A DNA stretch of 64,000 nucleotides from Pseudobutyrivibrio xylanivorans (GTDB lineage: Bacteria > Bacillota > Clostridia > Lachnospirales > Lachnospiraceae): assembly GCF_008935055.1 (NCBI RefSeq), contig NZ_CP043028.1:1087901-1151900 (forward strand). The letters are read 5' to 3'. The notes beneath the pieces were generated by a model. It ran no database searches and was not told the DNA's origin. It worked only from the letters and a program-made list of their open reading frames with translations. How positions within the stretch are numbered: the stretch's first letter is position 1; each line of letters opens with the position of its first letter. A program made the translations under genes and the position numbers. This document shows positions 41,297-49,745 of the stretch, piece after piece.

Positions 41297-42871
41297 ATGA
41301 TCAATCAAACCAATTCTTATAATACTCTAAATCAGGGCGTTTTACCATTTTTTATTTCAGATTGCTTGGATATCTGTGATCCGGTTTTTACTTTTGACGA
41401 ACTCGTGGGAGGTATGAATCTTGAGAAGTATCTGAAAAATGTGCCAGAGCATAAGCTTGGCAGAATCAGATATAATCCAGTCAAAATGTTGAAAACCGTA
41501 CTATTCGGTTTTATGAGTGAAGGATATATTTCACTAAGAGGACTTCAAGAAAACTGTAGGGTTAACATTCGATTTATGTATCTTATGGACAGGGAAACTC
41601 CTTCTTACAGAACCTTCAGCTATTTCATAAACGATGTGTTAAAGGATTCAATAGAGGATATTTTCAATGATATTAATCAGGAAATATTCAGCAGGCATAA
41701 AGTTGACCTGAATCATCTTTATATTGATGGTTCGAAGTTTGAAGCTAATGCTAACAAATATACTTGGGTATGGAAGAAGGCCACGGAAAAATCCCGTTAC
41801 CGTCTTTTTGAAAAGATTACTAAATTACTGCAAGAAATCAACAGCGATCTTCAGTGGAGCGGAATCAAGATTGAGACTAATACAGAGTACATGCCTGAAT
41901 ATATGCGCCAGATAACAGAACGGTTTTCTGAGATATGGAAGCTTGATACTTCAACTTTTGTTTCAGGAAAAGGACATAGGAAAACCGTCCAGCAGAGACA
42001 GTACGAAAAGCTTGTAGAGTACACAACAAAGCTCAATGAATATGTCACAAAAATCAGCATCTGTGGAGAAAACAGGAACAGCTATTCAAAGACAGATCCT
42101 TCCGCTACATTCATGAGAATAAAGACCGACTACATGGGAAACGACCAGCTTCTTCCCGCATACAACGTTCAGATTGGTGTAGCTGATGAATACATAGCAG
42201 TTGTTGATGTTAATCAATACAGATCTGACATGGACTGCTTCATACCGTTGATGAATAAGTATTATGAAACATATGGCTTTTATCCAAAATATCCTGTGGC
42301 TGATGCTGGATATGGCTCGTTCAATAATTATATCTTTTGCGAGCAAAAAGGCATGAAAAAGTACATGAAGTTCACAATGTTTAAAAAGGAGACGACCGAT
42401 AAGAAATATCACAACGATCCATTCAGAGCTGTTAATTTTGAGATCGGTGATGATGGGAAAATGCGTTGTCCTAATGGGAAGAGCTTCAACTTTCTATACA
42501 GGCAGCATGTAAAAGGAAACCAGTATGGCCGGCAAGAAGAAGTCTATCAGTGTGAAGACTGCAGTGGTTGTCCCTATGCATCGAAGTGTAAGAAAACAGA
42601 TAAAAACAAAACCGTAAGAATAAACGAAGAACTGACCGCTATGCATCAGGAGGTTATAAATAATCTTGAAAGCATCCAGGGAGCACTCCTTAGAATGAAC
42701 AGATCCATTCAAGCGGAAGGTACTTTCGGAATCATAAAAAATGATCGTTGGTATAAAAGAATAGTCCGAAAAGGAATAGAATCCGTAAAACTTGAGGTTC
42801 TTTTGGTTTCAATAGGTCATAACTTATATAAATATCACAATAAAAAGATGCGTCTCCAAGAAGCTGCCTAA
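41297..42871 (+). CDS. IS1182-family transposase (copy 2)
   Basis: A 524-residue transposase identical in sequence to the protein of copy 1, with the same N-terminal DUF772-type region, Asp-containing strands and Cys cluster. The coding region is intact. Only the 5' leader differs: it lacks the translational hairpin and half of the start-codon palindrome, so expression may differ from copy 1. No AGGAGG-like site is visible before the ATG in either copy. Confidence 0.92.
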   Translation: MINQTNSYNTLNQGVLPFFISDCLDICDPVFTFDELVGGMNLEKYLKNVPEHKLGRIRYNPVKMLKTVLFGFMSEGYISLRGLQENCRVNIRFMYLMDRETPSYRTFSYFINDVLKDSIEDIFNDINQEIFSRHKVDLNHLYIDGSKFEANANKYTWVWKKATEKSRYRLFEKITKLLQEINSDLQWSGIKIETNTEYMPEYMRQITERFSEIWKLDTSTFVSGKGHRKTVQQRQYEKLVEYTTKLNEYVTKISICGENRNSYSKTDPSATFMRIKTDYMGNDQLLPAYNVQIGVADEYIAVVDVNQYRSDMDCFIPLMNKYYETYGFYPKYPVADAGYGSFNNYIFCEQKGMKKYMKFTMFKKETTDKKYHNDPFRAVNFEIGDDGKMRCPNGKSFNFLYRQHVKGNQYGRQEEVYQCEDCSGCPYASKCKKTDKNKTVRINEELTAMHQEVINNLESIQGALLRMNRSIQAEGTFGIIKNDRWYKRIVRKGIESVKLEVLLVSIGHNLYKYHNKKMRLQEAA

Positions 42872-43005
42872 TCAAAAAAGTTTGTAGTTTTTTGGGGAAA
42901 GGGGCATTATACTCTATTTTTGCCAGAAACAGCATACCTCACAAAAAATGATATAAAAAGGGAGCTGGAAAAAATGATTATCTCATTTTTTCACAGCCCC
43001 TATCA

Positions 43006-43500
43006 TTAAGCTTCCACTTCTTTGAAAATAGCTTGCTTCTGCTTCCATAATGCAGCTTTAAGAATCATTCCAAGAATGCAAACGCTAATTACTTCACCAA
43101 TTGCTACTGTCACAACAAGGAACCAGTGAGCATCGCCAACACCATATGCATATCTCAATACAAACGGTACAATCACAGCATTTGCGATTACTGGTGGTAA
43201 TGTGAAGATGAACTTTGTACGTCTGAGTAAATATGTACCTACAGCACCAATAAGAGTTGCGATACTGCCAAATACAATATCCCAGATGACACATCCATTT
43301 ATTATGTTAGAAAGTAAACATCCTACAAAAAGACCAGGAATTGCTGCAGGTGTAAAAATCGGTAGTATGCAAAGAGCCTCCGAAAATCTTACTTGAATTG
43401 CTCCATTTGCAAGTCCAAGTGCATTTGCCAACCAGGTGAGCACTACGTACAGGGCAGCTATCATTGCTCCCTGACAGATTCTTAATACATTTGTTTTCAT
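43006..43500 (-). CDS. QueT-like ECF transporter S component
   Basis: A 164-residue integral membrane protein with five or six helices, matching the QueT family: MIAALYVVLTWLANALGLANGAIQVRFSEALCILPIFTPAAIPGLFVGCLLSNI. QueT proteins are substrate-binding components of group II energy-coupling-factor transporters for queuosine precursors such as preQ1 or queuine. The shared EcfA1/A2/T module is not in the window. AAAGGAG precedes the ATG. The leader is only about 75 nt and shows no preQ1 riboswitch. Its stop lies 6 nt from IS copy 2. Confidence 0.88.
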   Translation of the reverse strand: MKTNVLRICQGAMIAALYVVLTWLANALGLANGAIQVRFSEALCILPIFTPAAIPGLFVGCLLSNIINGCVIWDIVFGSIATLIGAVGTYLLRRTKFIFTLPPVIANAVIVPFVLRYAYGVGDAHWFLVVTVAIGEVISVCILGMILKAALWKQKQAIFKEVEA

Positions 43501-43575
43501 TATTCTTACTCCTTTTCTCTTTCTTTGCTACTAAAACTATAGCAAATGAATTTTTTATCAATTATAATTAATCTC

Positions 43576-44220
43576 ATGAAGATTTTAATTACTGGTGCGA
43601 GCCGTGGAATCGGTCTCGCTTGCGCAAAAAAATACGTCGAAATGGGACATGACGTCATAGGCTTCGATATTACAGAGAGTGAGTTCAAATCACCCTCTTA
43701 TACCCATATGTTGGTGGACATTACAGGTACTCTACCAGATATCGATGATGTTGAAGTATTAATCAACAACGTCGGCATTCAGGAAGGCCCTAATGTTATC
43801 TCGACAAATCTCACTGCTACTATTTCCGTCACTGAAAAATATGCCTTCCAAGATAAAATCCATTCTGTCTTGTTTATGGCATCTTCCAGTGCCTCTAATG
43901 GTGCAGAGTTCCCTGAATATGCCGCAAGTAAAGGCGGTGTCGTTACCTATATGAAAAACTCTGCACTTCGTCTTGCCAAGTTCAAAGCGACTTCAAACAG
44001 CATTTCAGCTGGTGGAGTCTACACTCCACTAAACTTTCATATTACTGAAAATCCCACTTTAATGGAACAATGTCTCAACGAGACACTTCTTCACCGTTGG
44101 GCCTCTGCAGAAGAGATTGCTGAGCTGTCATACTTCCTAACAAATGTAAATCTAAGCATGACAGGCCAGGATTTACTCATTGACAACGGGGAACAACTGA
44201 AGTCGAATTTCATCTGGTAG
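43576..44220 (+). CDS. Short-chain dehydrogenase/reductase
   Basis: About 214 residues from ATG 43576. The Rossmann fold shows ILITGASRGIGLACAKKYVEMGHDVIGFD (TGxxxGIG), INNVG for the NNAG motif, and the catalytic YAASK with the upstream Ser in MASSSASNG. It is a short, compact SDR acting on an unknown carbonyl or alcohol with NAD(P)H. The TATAAT at 43563-43568 lies only 8 nt from the ATG and no ribosome site is present, so the mRNA may be leaderless; an upstream in-frame ATG at 43546 is the alternative. Its 3' end overlaps the convergent ECF gene by 48 nt. Confidence 0.85.
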   Translation: MKILITGASRGIGLACAKKYVEMGHDVIGFDITESEFKSPSYTHMLVDITGTLPDIDDVEVLINNVGIQEGPNVISTNLTATISVTEKYAFQDKIHSVLFMASSSASNGAEFPEYAASKGGVVTYMKNSALRLAKFKATSNSISAGGVYTPLNFHITENPTLMEQCLNETLLHRWASAEEIAELSYFLTNVNLSMTGQDLLIDNGEQLKSNFIW

Positions 44221-44736
44221 ACGTTTTAAACACTCTACTACTAAAACTATCGCAATAAATTTATCAATATAATCAGTAACCAGCTGTGTCAAAAATGCTC
44301 CGCCAAAAAGCTTTAATGCTGTTTGTGAAAGTGCCTGAACAATAAATGTTGTCACAGCTGCAGATGTGATTCCTCCAAATAAAAATGTCTCAATGCATGC
44401 TGATAATGCAGATGCAGGAAGCACCACAATAAAACATTTCCATATTATTGAAGAAATAGTTGTCTTCTTTTCATGAAATAGCAATCCAGCTAAGATTCCC
44501 ATAAGAATTCCACTTAATGAAAAATAAATTGCATAAATATCACCCAAAGCTCCATTTACCAATCCACCCACTAGTGCTGCAAGGGCTCCTGCAACAGGTC
44601 CAAAAGCTATTCCTGCAAGCATAGTTCCAATGCTATCCAAAAATATTGGAAGACTAAAAACCAGAGCGATTTTGCTTCCCACAATATTTATAGCCACCGC
44701 TAGGGCAATTAATGAAATTTTTCTAATGTTATTCAC
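44173..44736 (-). CDS. ECF transporter S component
   Basis: A 187-residue membrane protein with about five helices and the GxxxxG-rich N-terminal pattern of ECF S components (ISLIALAVAINIVGSKIALVF, LDSIGTMLAGIAFGPVAGALAALVGGLVNGALGDIYAIYFSL). It should bind a small vitamin-like or nucleoside-related substrate and work with the general EcfAAT module encoded elsewhere. It starts 2 nt after the nucleoside hydrolase gene ends, so nucleosides or their bases are the likely substrate. The last 16 codons overlap the convergent SDR gene. Confidence 0.82.
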   Translation of the reverse strand: MNNIRKISLIALAVAINIVGSKIALVFSLPIFLDSIGTMLAGIAFGPVAGALAALVGGLVNGALGDIYAIYFSLSGILMGILAGLLFHEKKTTISSIIWKCFIVVLPASALSACIETFLFGGITSAAVTTFIVQALSQTALKLFGGAFLTQLVTDYIDKFIAIVLVVECLKRLPDEIRLQLFPVVNE

Positions 44737-44738
44737 GT

Positions 44739-45725
44739 CTAATCTCCTATTTTATAATATTTTTCGAATCTTAACCTGCACTCTTCTACGCTAATTGCAA
44801 GAATTCTTGCTAAAAACAATTCCCAGAATCCAGATTTATCAACTTCAGTAAATATTAGTGCATTACTTTCCTTACGATAAAATCCCATGGAATCAACCAC
44901 AGTCTGCCCTATACTTATTCCGCCTGTTTCAACTTCAGTGAAGGCCTCAATCCCTTTTAAAATCTGAGGATTCAAAAACTGTGCCACTGCAAGAGGATCA
45001 TTTATAACACAACCTCTTATATGCTCCCATTCCCAATGAAATTTGAAATAAAATCCAGTAATTTTCTCTACAAAGTCTCCAATAATAGGATTAGTAGCCT
45101 TCATTTCTTCCAAAATTTCCGGTGTAAGAACAATTTCCCTTGTAACATCCAGACCTACCATCTCAATTTTGCGATGATTATTATAGAGTGTTTCATAAAC
45201 AATCTTCGCACTGTCGGGGTCCTCCCAGTAATTGTATTCCGCTACAGGTGAACAATTACCATGACTTCTGAAGTTTCCGCCCATTGAAACCAGTCGTTCA
45301 ATGGATAGAAATGCCTGTTTATCTGCATCAATCAAATCTGCCAAATTCGTAAGTGGTCCAAGCGCAATAACTGATACATCACCTGTTTTCAAAGTGTCTC
45401 GCATAAATTCAACTGCGCTTTTTTCAGGTATTTTCTGTCCTTGAACCTCAGGAAGAAAACTTTCTCCCAATCCGTCTTCGCCATGAGTATCCAATGCATT
45501 TACATATTCCCTTACTCTAGGCTTTGAAGCCCCTGCATAAACAGGTACATCTAATCGTCCCAAGAAGTCCAAAACTCTCTTTGCATTATTAAAGCCCAAT
45601 TCAACAGGTGAGTTTCCAGCAACAATTGTAATTCCCACAACTTCTATCTCTGGACTGTTTAAAGCTAGCATTATTGCCAAAGAATCGTCTATTCCTGGAT
45701 CACAATCAATTATTACTTTCTTCAT
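44739..45725 (-). CDS. Inosine-uridine preferring nucleoside hydrolase family protein
   Basis: A 328-residue nucleoside hydrolase. The N-terminal Ca-binding motif VIIDCDPGIDDSLAIMLAL (DxDxxxDD pattern) is intact, and HTHGEDGLG-like DTHGEDGLGES and SMGGNFRSHGNCSPVAEYNYWEDPDSAKIV are family blocks; VINDPLAVAQF near the C-terminus supplies the last Asp. It cleaves ribonucleosides to base and ribose. I start at the ATG at 45725 with GGAG 6 nt upstream; a longer frame reaches into the terminator of the leader. It heads an operon with an ECF S component, suggesting uptake and salvage of nucleosides. Confidence 0.9.
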   Translation of the reverse strand: MKKVIIDCDPGIDDSLAIMLALNSPEIEVVGITIVAGNSPVELGFNNAKRVLDFLGRLDVPVYAGASKPRVREYVNALDTHGEDGLGESFLPEVQGQKIPEKSAVEFMRDTLKTGDVSVIALGPLTNLADLIDADKQAFLSIERLVSMGGNFRSHGNCSPVAEYNYWEDPDSAKIVYETLYNNHRKIEMVGLDVTREIVLTPEILEEMKATNPIIGDFVEKITGFYFKFHWEWEHIRGCVINDPLAVAQFLNPQILKGIEAFTEVETGGISIGQTVVDSMGFYRKESNALIFTEVDKSGFWELFLARILAISVEECRLRFEKYYKIGD

Positions 45726-45741
45726 CCTACGCTCCATGTGC

Positions 45742-45887
45742 AAAAAAAATAGCTCTGCAGAAGCAGAGCTACACAAATAAATCCAATGAGTTTATGTAGT
45801 CCTGGTTTTGTTTATCGACAGGAAGGTACAAATGAACTGTCGTTTACTGCAGTCACAGATTATACAACGATATTTTAAGAATTGCAA
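45742..45887 (-). promoter_or_regulatory. Promoter and attenuator leader of the nucleoside hydrolase-ECF operon
   Basis: On the minus strand TTGCAA (45887-45882) and TATAAT (45864-45859) have 17-bp spacing. About 90 nt downstream is a textbook intrinsic terminator: AGCTCTGC-N4-GCAGAGCT followed by A and eight T (45770-45742), only 8 nt before the GGAG of the first gene. The leader in between holds CGACAG/CTGTCG pairing and a CTGCAG that could pair with CTGCAG of the terminator. This is the layout of a riboswitch or protein-controlled attenuator; I recognise no known class. Confidence 0.65.
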
Positions 45888-45890
45888 TAC

Positions 45891-46298
45891 TTAGATATTC
45901 TTGAATATAGTTGTTATATTCTGCCCATCTATGTAATCATATTGAACATCATCCATGTTCTTTTTTACCATGAAAATACCTAATCCTCCAATTTCACGTT
46001 CATCTACTGATAATGTAATATCTGGGTCATCTTTGGCTAATGGATTGTATGGTACACCACTATCTATGAGCTGAATTTTTACATTCTTAGGCTTATCCGA
46101 ATATTCGTAGGTTATTTCAGCTTTTCCAACTTTACCCTCATACGCATAATTAACAATATTCACGAATAGCTCTTCTACAGATATTTCTATCTGCGTCTGA
46201 GCTTTCATATTACACTCTGCCTCTTCAAGATTTATGTCAATAAACTCCATTACTTTTGGTAGATTTTCAATAATCGCATCAATTACTATTGATTTCAT
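45891..46298 (-). CDS. RsbW-like anti-sigma factor ATPase domain protein
   Basis: A 135-residue HATPase_c_2 protein with the Bergerat fold motifs: N box SVEELFVNIVNYAYEG, G1 box QLIDSGVPYNPL and G2 box IGGLGIFMVKKNMDD. Such small proteins are serine kinases that bind anti-anti-sigma factors or act in partner-switching signalling. No anti-anti-sigma or sigma gene is adjacent; the nearest upstream gene on the same strand is the M3 peptidase with a 20-nt gap, so the two are probably cotranscribed. Target unknown. Confidence 0.85.
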   Translation of the reverse strand: MKSIVIDAIIENLPKVMEFIDINLEEAECNMKAQTQIEISVEELFVNIVNYAYEGKVGKAEITYEYSDKPKNVKIQLIDSGVPYNPLAKDDPDITLSVDEREIGGLGIFMVKKNMDDVQYDYIDGQNITTIFKNI

Positions 46299-46318
46299 AG
46301 ATTATTCCTCGTATGTAA

Positions 46319-47992
46319 TTAGCCTATTTTCTTTGTAAATTTGTCAACTATATCCTTAACTACACCATTCTCAAAAGGAGTCTTAAGGCCAACTTCTTTA
46401 ATCATATTAGTGTAAAAATCACTTCCTGAAAGCTTGCAAAGCTCAATATAATGCTTCCAAGCAGCATCAAAGTCCTCGTCCATCCACACTTTAAACTGCA
46501 TCGCACAAATTGAAGCAAGAACATAATCTATATAATAGAATGGTACATCAAAAATATGAAGCTGCTTCTGCCAGAAACCACCTAGATTAAAGAACTCGTT
46601 CTCAGAGAAATCAATGTATGGTCTGTACTGCTGCTCAAGCTTCTTCCAGGTTGCCTTACGCTCTGCTGGAGTCATCTCAGGATTGTCATAAACGATATGC
46701 TGGAACTCATCAACCATTGTTCCATAAGGCAAGAATGTGCTTGCATCCTCAATGTGCATCTCAAGATAATCCTTATATCTGTCCCCAAAGAAATTCTTCA
46801 TCCATCCATAAGTAAAATACTCCATTGACATAGAGTGAATCTCTGCGGTCTCCATTCCAAGGTCATTATGCTCAATAATATCATCATTGCGGACAACATA
46901 AGCCTGAAAAGCATGTCCACACTCATGAGTAATAACGTCTACATCACCACTAGTTCCATTGAAATTAGCATAGATAAATGGAGCTTTATAATTTGGAAGA
47001 TATGTCTGATATCCACCTGCTGCTTTATTCTTGCGACCAAATACATCAAATAATTCATGTTCCATCATGAAATTCATGAATTCCTTCGTTTCAGCGCTAA
47101 GCTCAGCATACATATCCTGTCCACTCTTAAGAATCTCCTCAGGAGTTCCTGTTGGCTTAGGATTCCCCTCATTAAAATATACACCTAACTCAGTAGCCTG
47201 AAGCTTATCAAGACCAAGCCTTGCTGCACGCTTTTCAGCAAGCTTTCCTACAAACGGAACAAAGTATTCCTTAATCTGCTTTCTGAAATTTTCCACATCA
47301 GCCTTTCCATAGCTATTTCTATGCATTCTACAATAAGCAAGATCTGTGTATGAATCGAAGCCCAAAAGTTTTGCCTGCTCTGTTCGGTTCTTTACCATCT
47401 TATCGTAGATCTCATCAATCTCAGGTGTAACGCTCATAAACCAGTCTGAGACAGCCTTTTGAGCCTTTTTTCTAACTTCTCTATCTTTATTTGTTGTAAA
47501 TGGGGTCATTAGAGAAAGATTATATGTTTCACCCTCGTATTCAATCTTTGCTGTAGCAATAAGCTTGTCATATCTTGAAGCAAGCGCATTCTCCTCCTGC
47601 ATAAGCGGAAGAATATCGTCGCTTATTGATTTAAGATCCAACTCCATATTCTTAAATGTCGCTGGTCCAAGCTTTCCAACCAAGTATTCACGATATGGGC
47701 TTTCGAACAAGACATTTTTATATTTTATCCCTGCATTTGTGTATCTTGGCAGAACCTCGTCAAAATAATTATTTTCTTTCTCGTAGAATTCATCTGTATT
47801 ATCAGCATCATGTCTAATATACGCTATGTTGAATGCGGTTTCGAAATCATTATGTATTTTGTAGTAATCCTTATGTATCTCAAACTGTTCTTCACCGGAT
47901 TGTGCAGCTTTCTGGCGTGTAATTAATTCCTCAATAGCTTTTTCATATTCGTCTATACTAGGACGCTCATATGGCATATCTTTAAATTTCAT
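46319..47992 (-). CDS. M3 family oligoendopeptidase
   Basis: A 557-residue zinc metallopeptidase of the PepF/M3B type. The active site HECGH lies in VDVITHECGHAFQAYVV near residue 355, and the third zinc ligand is the Glu in MGMETAEIHSMSMEYFT-like GMETAEIHSM about 25 residues on. Length is typical. It hydrolyses short peptides in the cytoplasm. The gene is first of a two-gene transcript with the RsbW-like protein. A ribosome site AAGGGAAAAGGA precedes the ATG. Confidence 0.92.
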   Translation of the reverse strand: MKFKDMPYERPSIDEYEKAIEELITRQKAAQSGEEQFEIHKDYYKIHNDFETAFNIAYIRHDADNTDEFYEKENNYFDEVLPRYTNAGIKYKNVLFESPYREYLVGKLGPATFKNMELDLKSISDDILPLMQEENALASRYDKLIATAKIEYEGETYNLSLMTPFTTNKDREVRKKAQKAVSDWFMSVTPEIDEIYDKMVKNRTEQAKLLGFDSYTDLAYCRMHRNSYGKADVENFRKQIKEYFVPFVGKLAEKRAARLGLDKLQATELGVYFNEGNPKPTGTPEEILKSGQDMYAELSAETKEFMNFMMEHELFDVFGRKNKAAGGYQTYLPNYKAPFIYANFNGTSGDVDVITHECGHAFQAYVVRNDDIIEHNDLGMETAEIHSMSMEYFTYGWMKNFFGDRYKDYLEMHIEDASTFLPYGTMVDEFQHIVYDNPEMTPAERKATWKKLEQQYRPYIDFSENEFFNLGGFWQKQLHIFDVPFYYIDYVLASICAMQFKVWMDEDFDAAWKHYIELCKLSGSDFYTNMIKEVGLKTPFENGVVKDIVDKFTKKIG

Positions 47993-48078
47993 AAACTTAT
48001 CCTTTTCCCTTCTTCTAGTATTCTATTTTTCGCTTATTCAATATTAACACATTTCTTTTGTGATTACTTTAGACAAAT

Positions 48079-48108
48079 AAAAAAAGCGACTCGCCAGCCG
48101 CTTTTTTA
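48079..48108. terminator. Bidirectional terminator-like hairpin
   Basis: AAAAAAGCG / CGCTTTTTT arms with inner CT/AG pairing. It lies between the minus-strand peptidase gene and the AT-rich region. On the plus strand it is followed by TAGGGAGAATG and a 16-codon ORF (48122-48172). Confidence 0.65.
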
Positions 48109-48279
48109 GGGAGAATGATATATGAAAAAGTTTGTTTATCGCATCTGCGATGATGATATATTATTCCTCTAACCTGATTTCCATATGTTTCTTATGTGAA
48201 TTCTAGGTGAATTTTCTTTCTACACTTCTTTTTCATCTTCTATTGGGTATTTACCATATGCACACTTTCTTAATAATTT

Positions 48280-48915
48280 GCTACTTTTTGGGACTCATTT
48301 TGTGCTATTAGTATCTTTAGTCTTTTTAGTGTATAAATCGATTGTTGTTCTTATTGTGCTTATAGTCATAATTGTCTATAATATGTTTATAACGTTATTT
48401 GTACTAATACTGCTATAAGAATTATAAACGTTTTAAGCACTAAAGTGTTTGGTTGTGTTTATTGTGATATTTGTGTTTTTTGTCTTTATCACGTTATTGG
48501 TATTATTAGTATTTCTTTCCTTAATTACATCATAGGTGTAATATGTATTTTTAGCATTAATAATGTCATTTGTACTTTTTACATTAAATGTATTATTAAC
48601 TCTTATTACACTTAAGGTGTTAATAGTGTTTATGATATTAAAAGCAGAATTTAGATTATTAAGACTTTTTACACAAAATGTATTAATAATACTAAGAGGG
48701 TTATTGACGTAAACAGCACTAATGACATTATTAGAGTTATTAGGATTAATAACACTTATAATATATTTAGTAGAATAGTTGTTTTTTCCATATTAAACGT
48801 TTATAATGTTATTGATAAAAATAGTATATCTTCCATAAATATTACTTATGGCATATATAACCTTTTTAGTATATAATTCGTATATTATGTAAATAACGAT
48901 AAAAGTAATAAGGAG
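48280..48915. repeat. AT-rich degenerate repeat region, candidate centromere (parS)
   Basis: About 630 bp of very AT-rich non-coding sequence directly upstream of parA. A motif near G-Y-R-YTAATA recurs on both strands: 48401 (GTACTAATA), 48554 (GCATTAATA), 48617 (GTGTTAATA), 48680 (GTATTAATA), 48716 (GCACTAATG), 48743 (GGATTAATA). Longer elements TTATAAACGTTT (48421-48434) and AAACGTTTATAA (about 48796-48807) form an inverted pair. Motifs are spaced irregularly at multiples of about one helical turn. The 929-bp interval 47993-48921 holds no gene. Position and composition fit a partition site for the downstream proteins. Confidence 0.55.
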
Positions 48916-48921
48916 ACAGAA

Positions 48922-49743
48922 ATGAAAAGTATAGCAATATGTATTGGCAAAGGTGGTCAGTGGAAAACCTCTCTTACAATCAATATGGCCGCCCTGTTAA
49001 ACGAACGTGGTCTTAAGACATTAATAATAGATTGTGATGTGCAGGCTAATGCCACAGACACATTTAGAATCAATCCAGAAGGAATTGCCACATTATATGA
49101 CTGTTGGGTGCCTAGAAAGCCTATAAATCCAATGGATTGCATTCAAACAGCAGAATGGGGCGATATAATTCCTGGCGATAGCTTCCTTTCAGACGTTACA
49201 CCAGCTGTTTTATCTGGATCACTCACATATAAGTCATTTAAAGAGCGTGTATTAGATAAAATCGAAGGATATGATTACGTTTTATGTGATTGTCCACCAG
49301 ATTTAACAAATGCCATTAATAGATCAGTCTTATCTAGTGTCGATGAAGTATTAATTCCTACACGAGGTGACCAGTATGCCACAGAAGGATTAAAAGCGAC
49401 CATTAATCTGATAAATTCAGTTAAAAATCCAGCTGTTGATGAGGCGGGAAACGTAGTTGAAGCACCATTAAACCAGGATCTAGTCATTAACGGCCTAGTA
49501 TTTACCGACTTCAAGATGAATAACAGTTGCAAAAATGACTACATAAATGCTCAGGCTATTGCACAGGAGCTCGGAACAAGACTTTATTTCCAGTTTATCC
49601 GCGGCTGCAAGGACGGTTCAGATGCTATAGGCGAACAGATGCCAGCTGTAAAATATAAGCCATACTGTAATTCATCATTGGACTACAAGCAGCTTATAGA
49701 AGAATTCATAACCGCTGAAGACGAAGCAAAGAAAGGAGCATAA
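48922..49743 (+). CDS. parA: ParA family partition ATPase
   Basis: A 273-residue ParA/MinD-type ATPase. The deviant Walker A at residues 9-17 reads GKGGQWKTS, where the usual KGGxGKT glycine is Trp; the signature Lys10 and the P-loop Lys15 are kept. Switch I follows (IIDCDVQANATDTF), Walker B is VLCDCPPDLT near residue 117, and the C-terminal part has GDQYATEGLKATINLI. No N-terminal HTH is present, so it is the type Ib-like short form and needs a separate DNA-binding partner, the gene that follows after 2 nt. It should segregate the replicon. AAGGAG precedes the ATG. Confidence 0.88.
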   Translation: MKSIAICIGKGGQWKTSLTINMAALLNERGLKTLIIDCDVQANATDTFRINPEGIATLYDCWVPRKPINPMDCIQTAEWGDIIPGDSFLSDVTPAVLSGSLTYKSFKERVLDKIEGYDYVLCDCPPDLTNAINRSVLSSVDEVLIPTRGDQYATEGLKATINLINSVKNPAVDEAGNVVEAPLNQDLVINGLVFTDFKMNNSCKNDYINAQAIAQELGTRLYFQFIRGCKDGSDAIGEQMPAVKYKPYCNSSLDYKQLIEEFITAEDEAKKGA

Positions 49744-49745
49744 AA

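Larger units (their letters stand above)
41207..43000 (+). mobile_element. IS1182-family insertion sequence, copy 2 (variant leader)
   Basis: A 1794-bp element with the same terminal repeats as copy 1, in opposite orientation. It lies in the short convergent gap between larC and the queT-like gene (20 nt and 6 nt from the two stops). The interior matches copy 1 except at 41233-41286, where the leader hairpin is replaced by antisense transposase sequence of equal length. With copy 1 it flanks 4.5 kb of genes in inverted orientation. Confidence 0.88.

Noticed and set aside
34858..43003. Target-site duplications of the IS copies
   Set aside because: Flanks of each copy and the outer flanks of the pair were compared and share no convincing repeat.
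43501..43575. preQ1 riboswitch upstream of the queT-like gene
   Set aside because: The leader is too short and shows no pseudoknot-type pairing.
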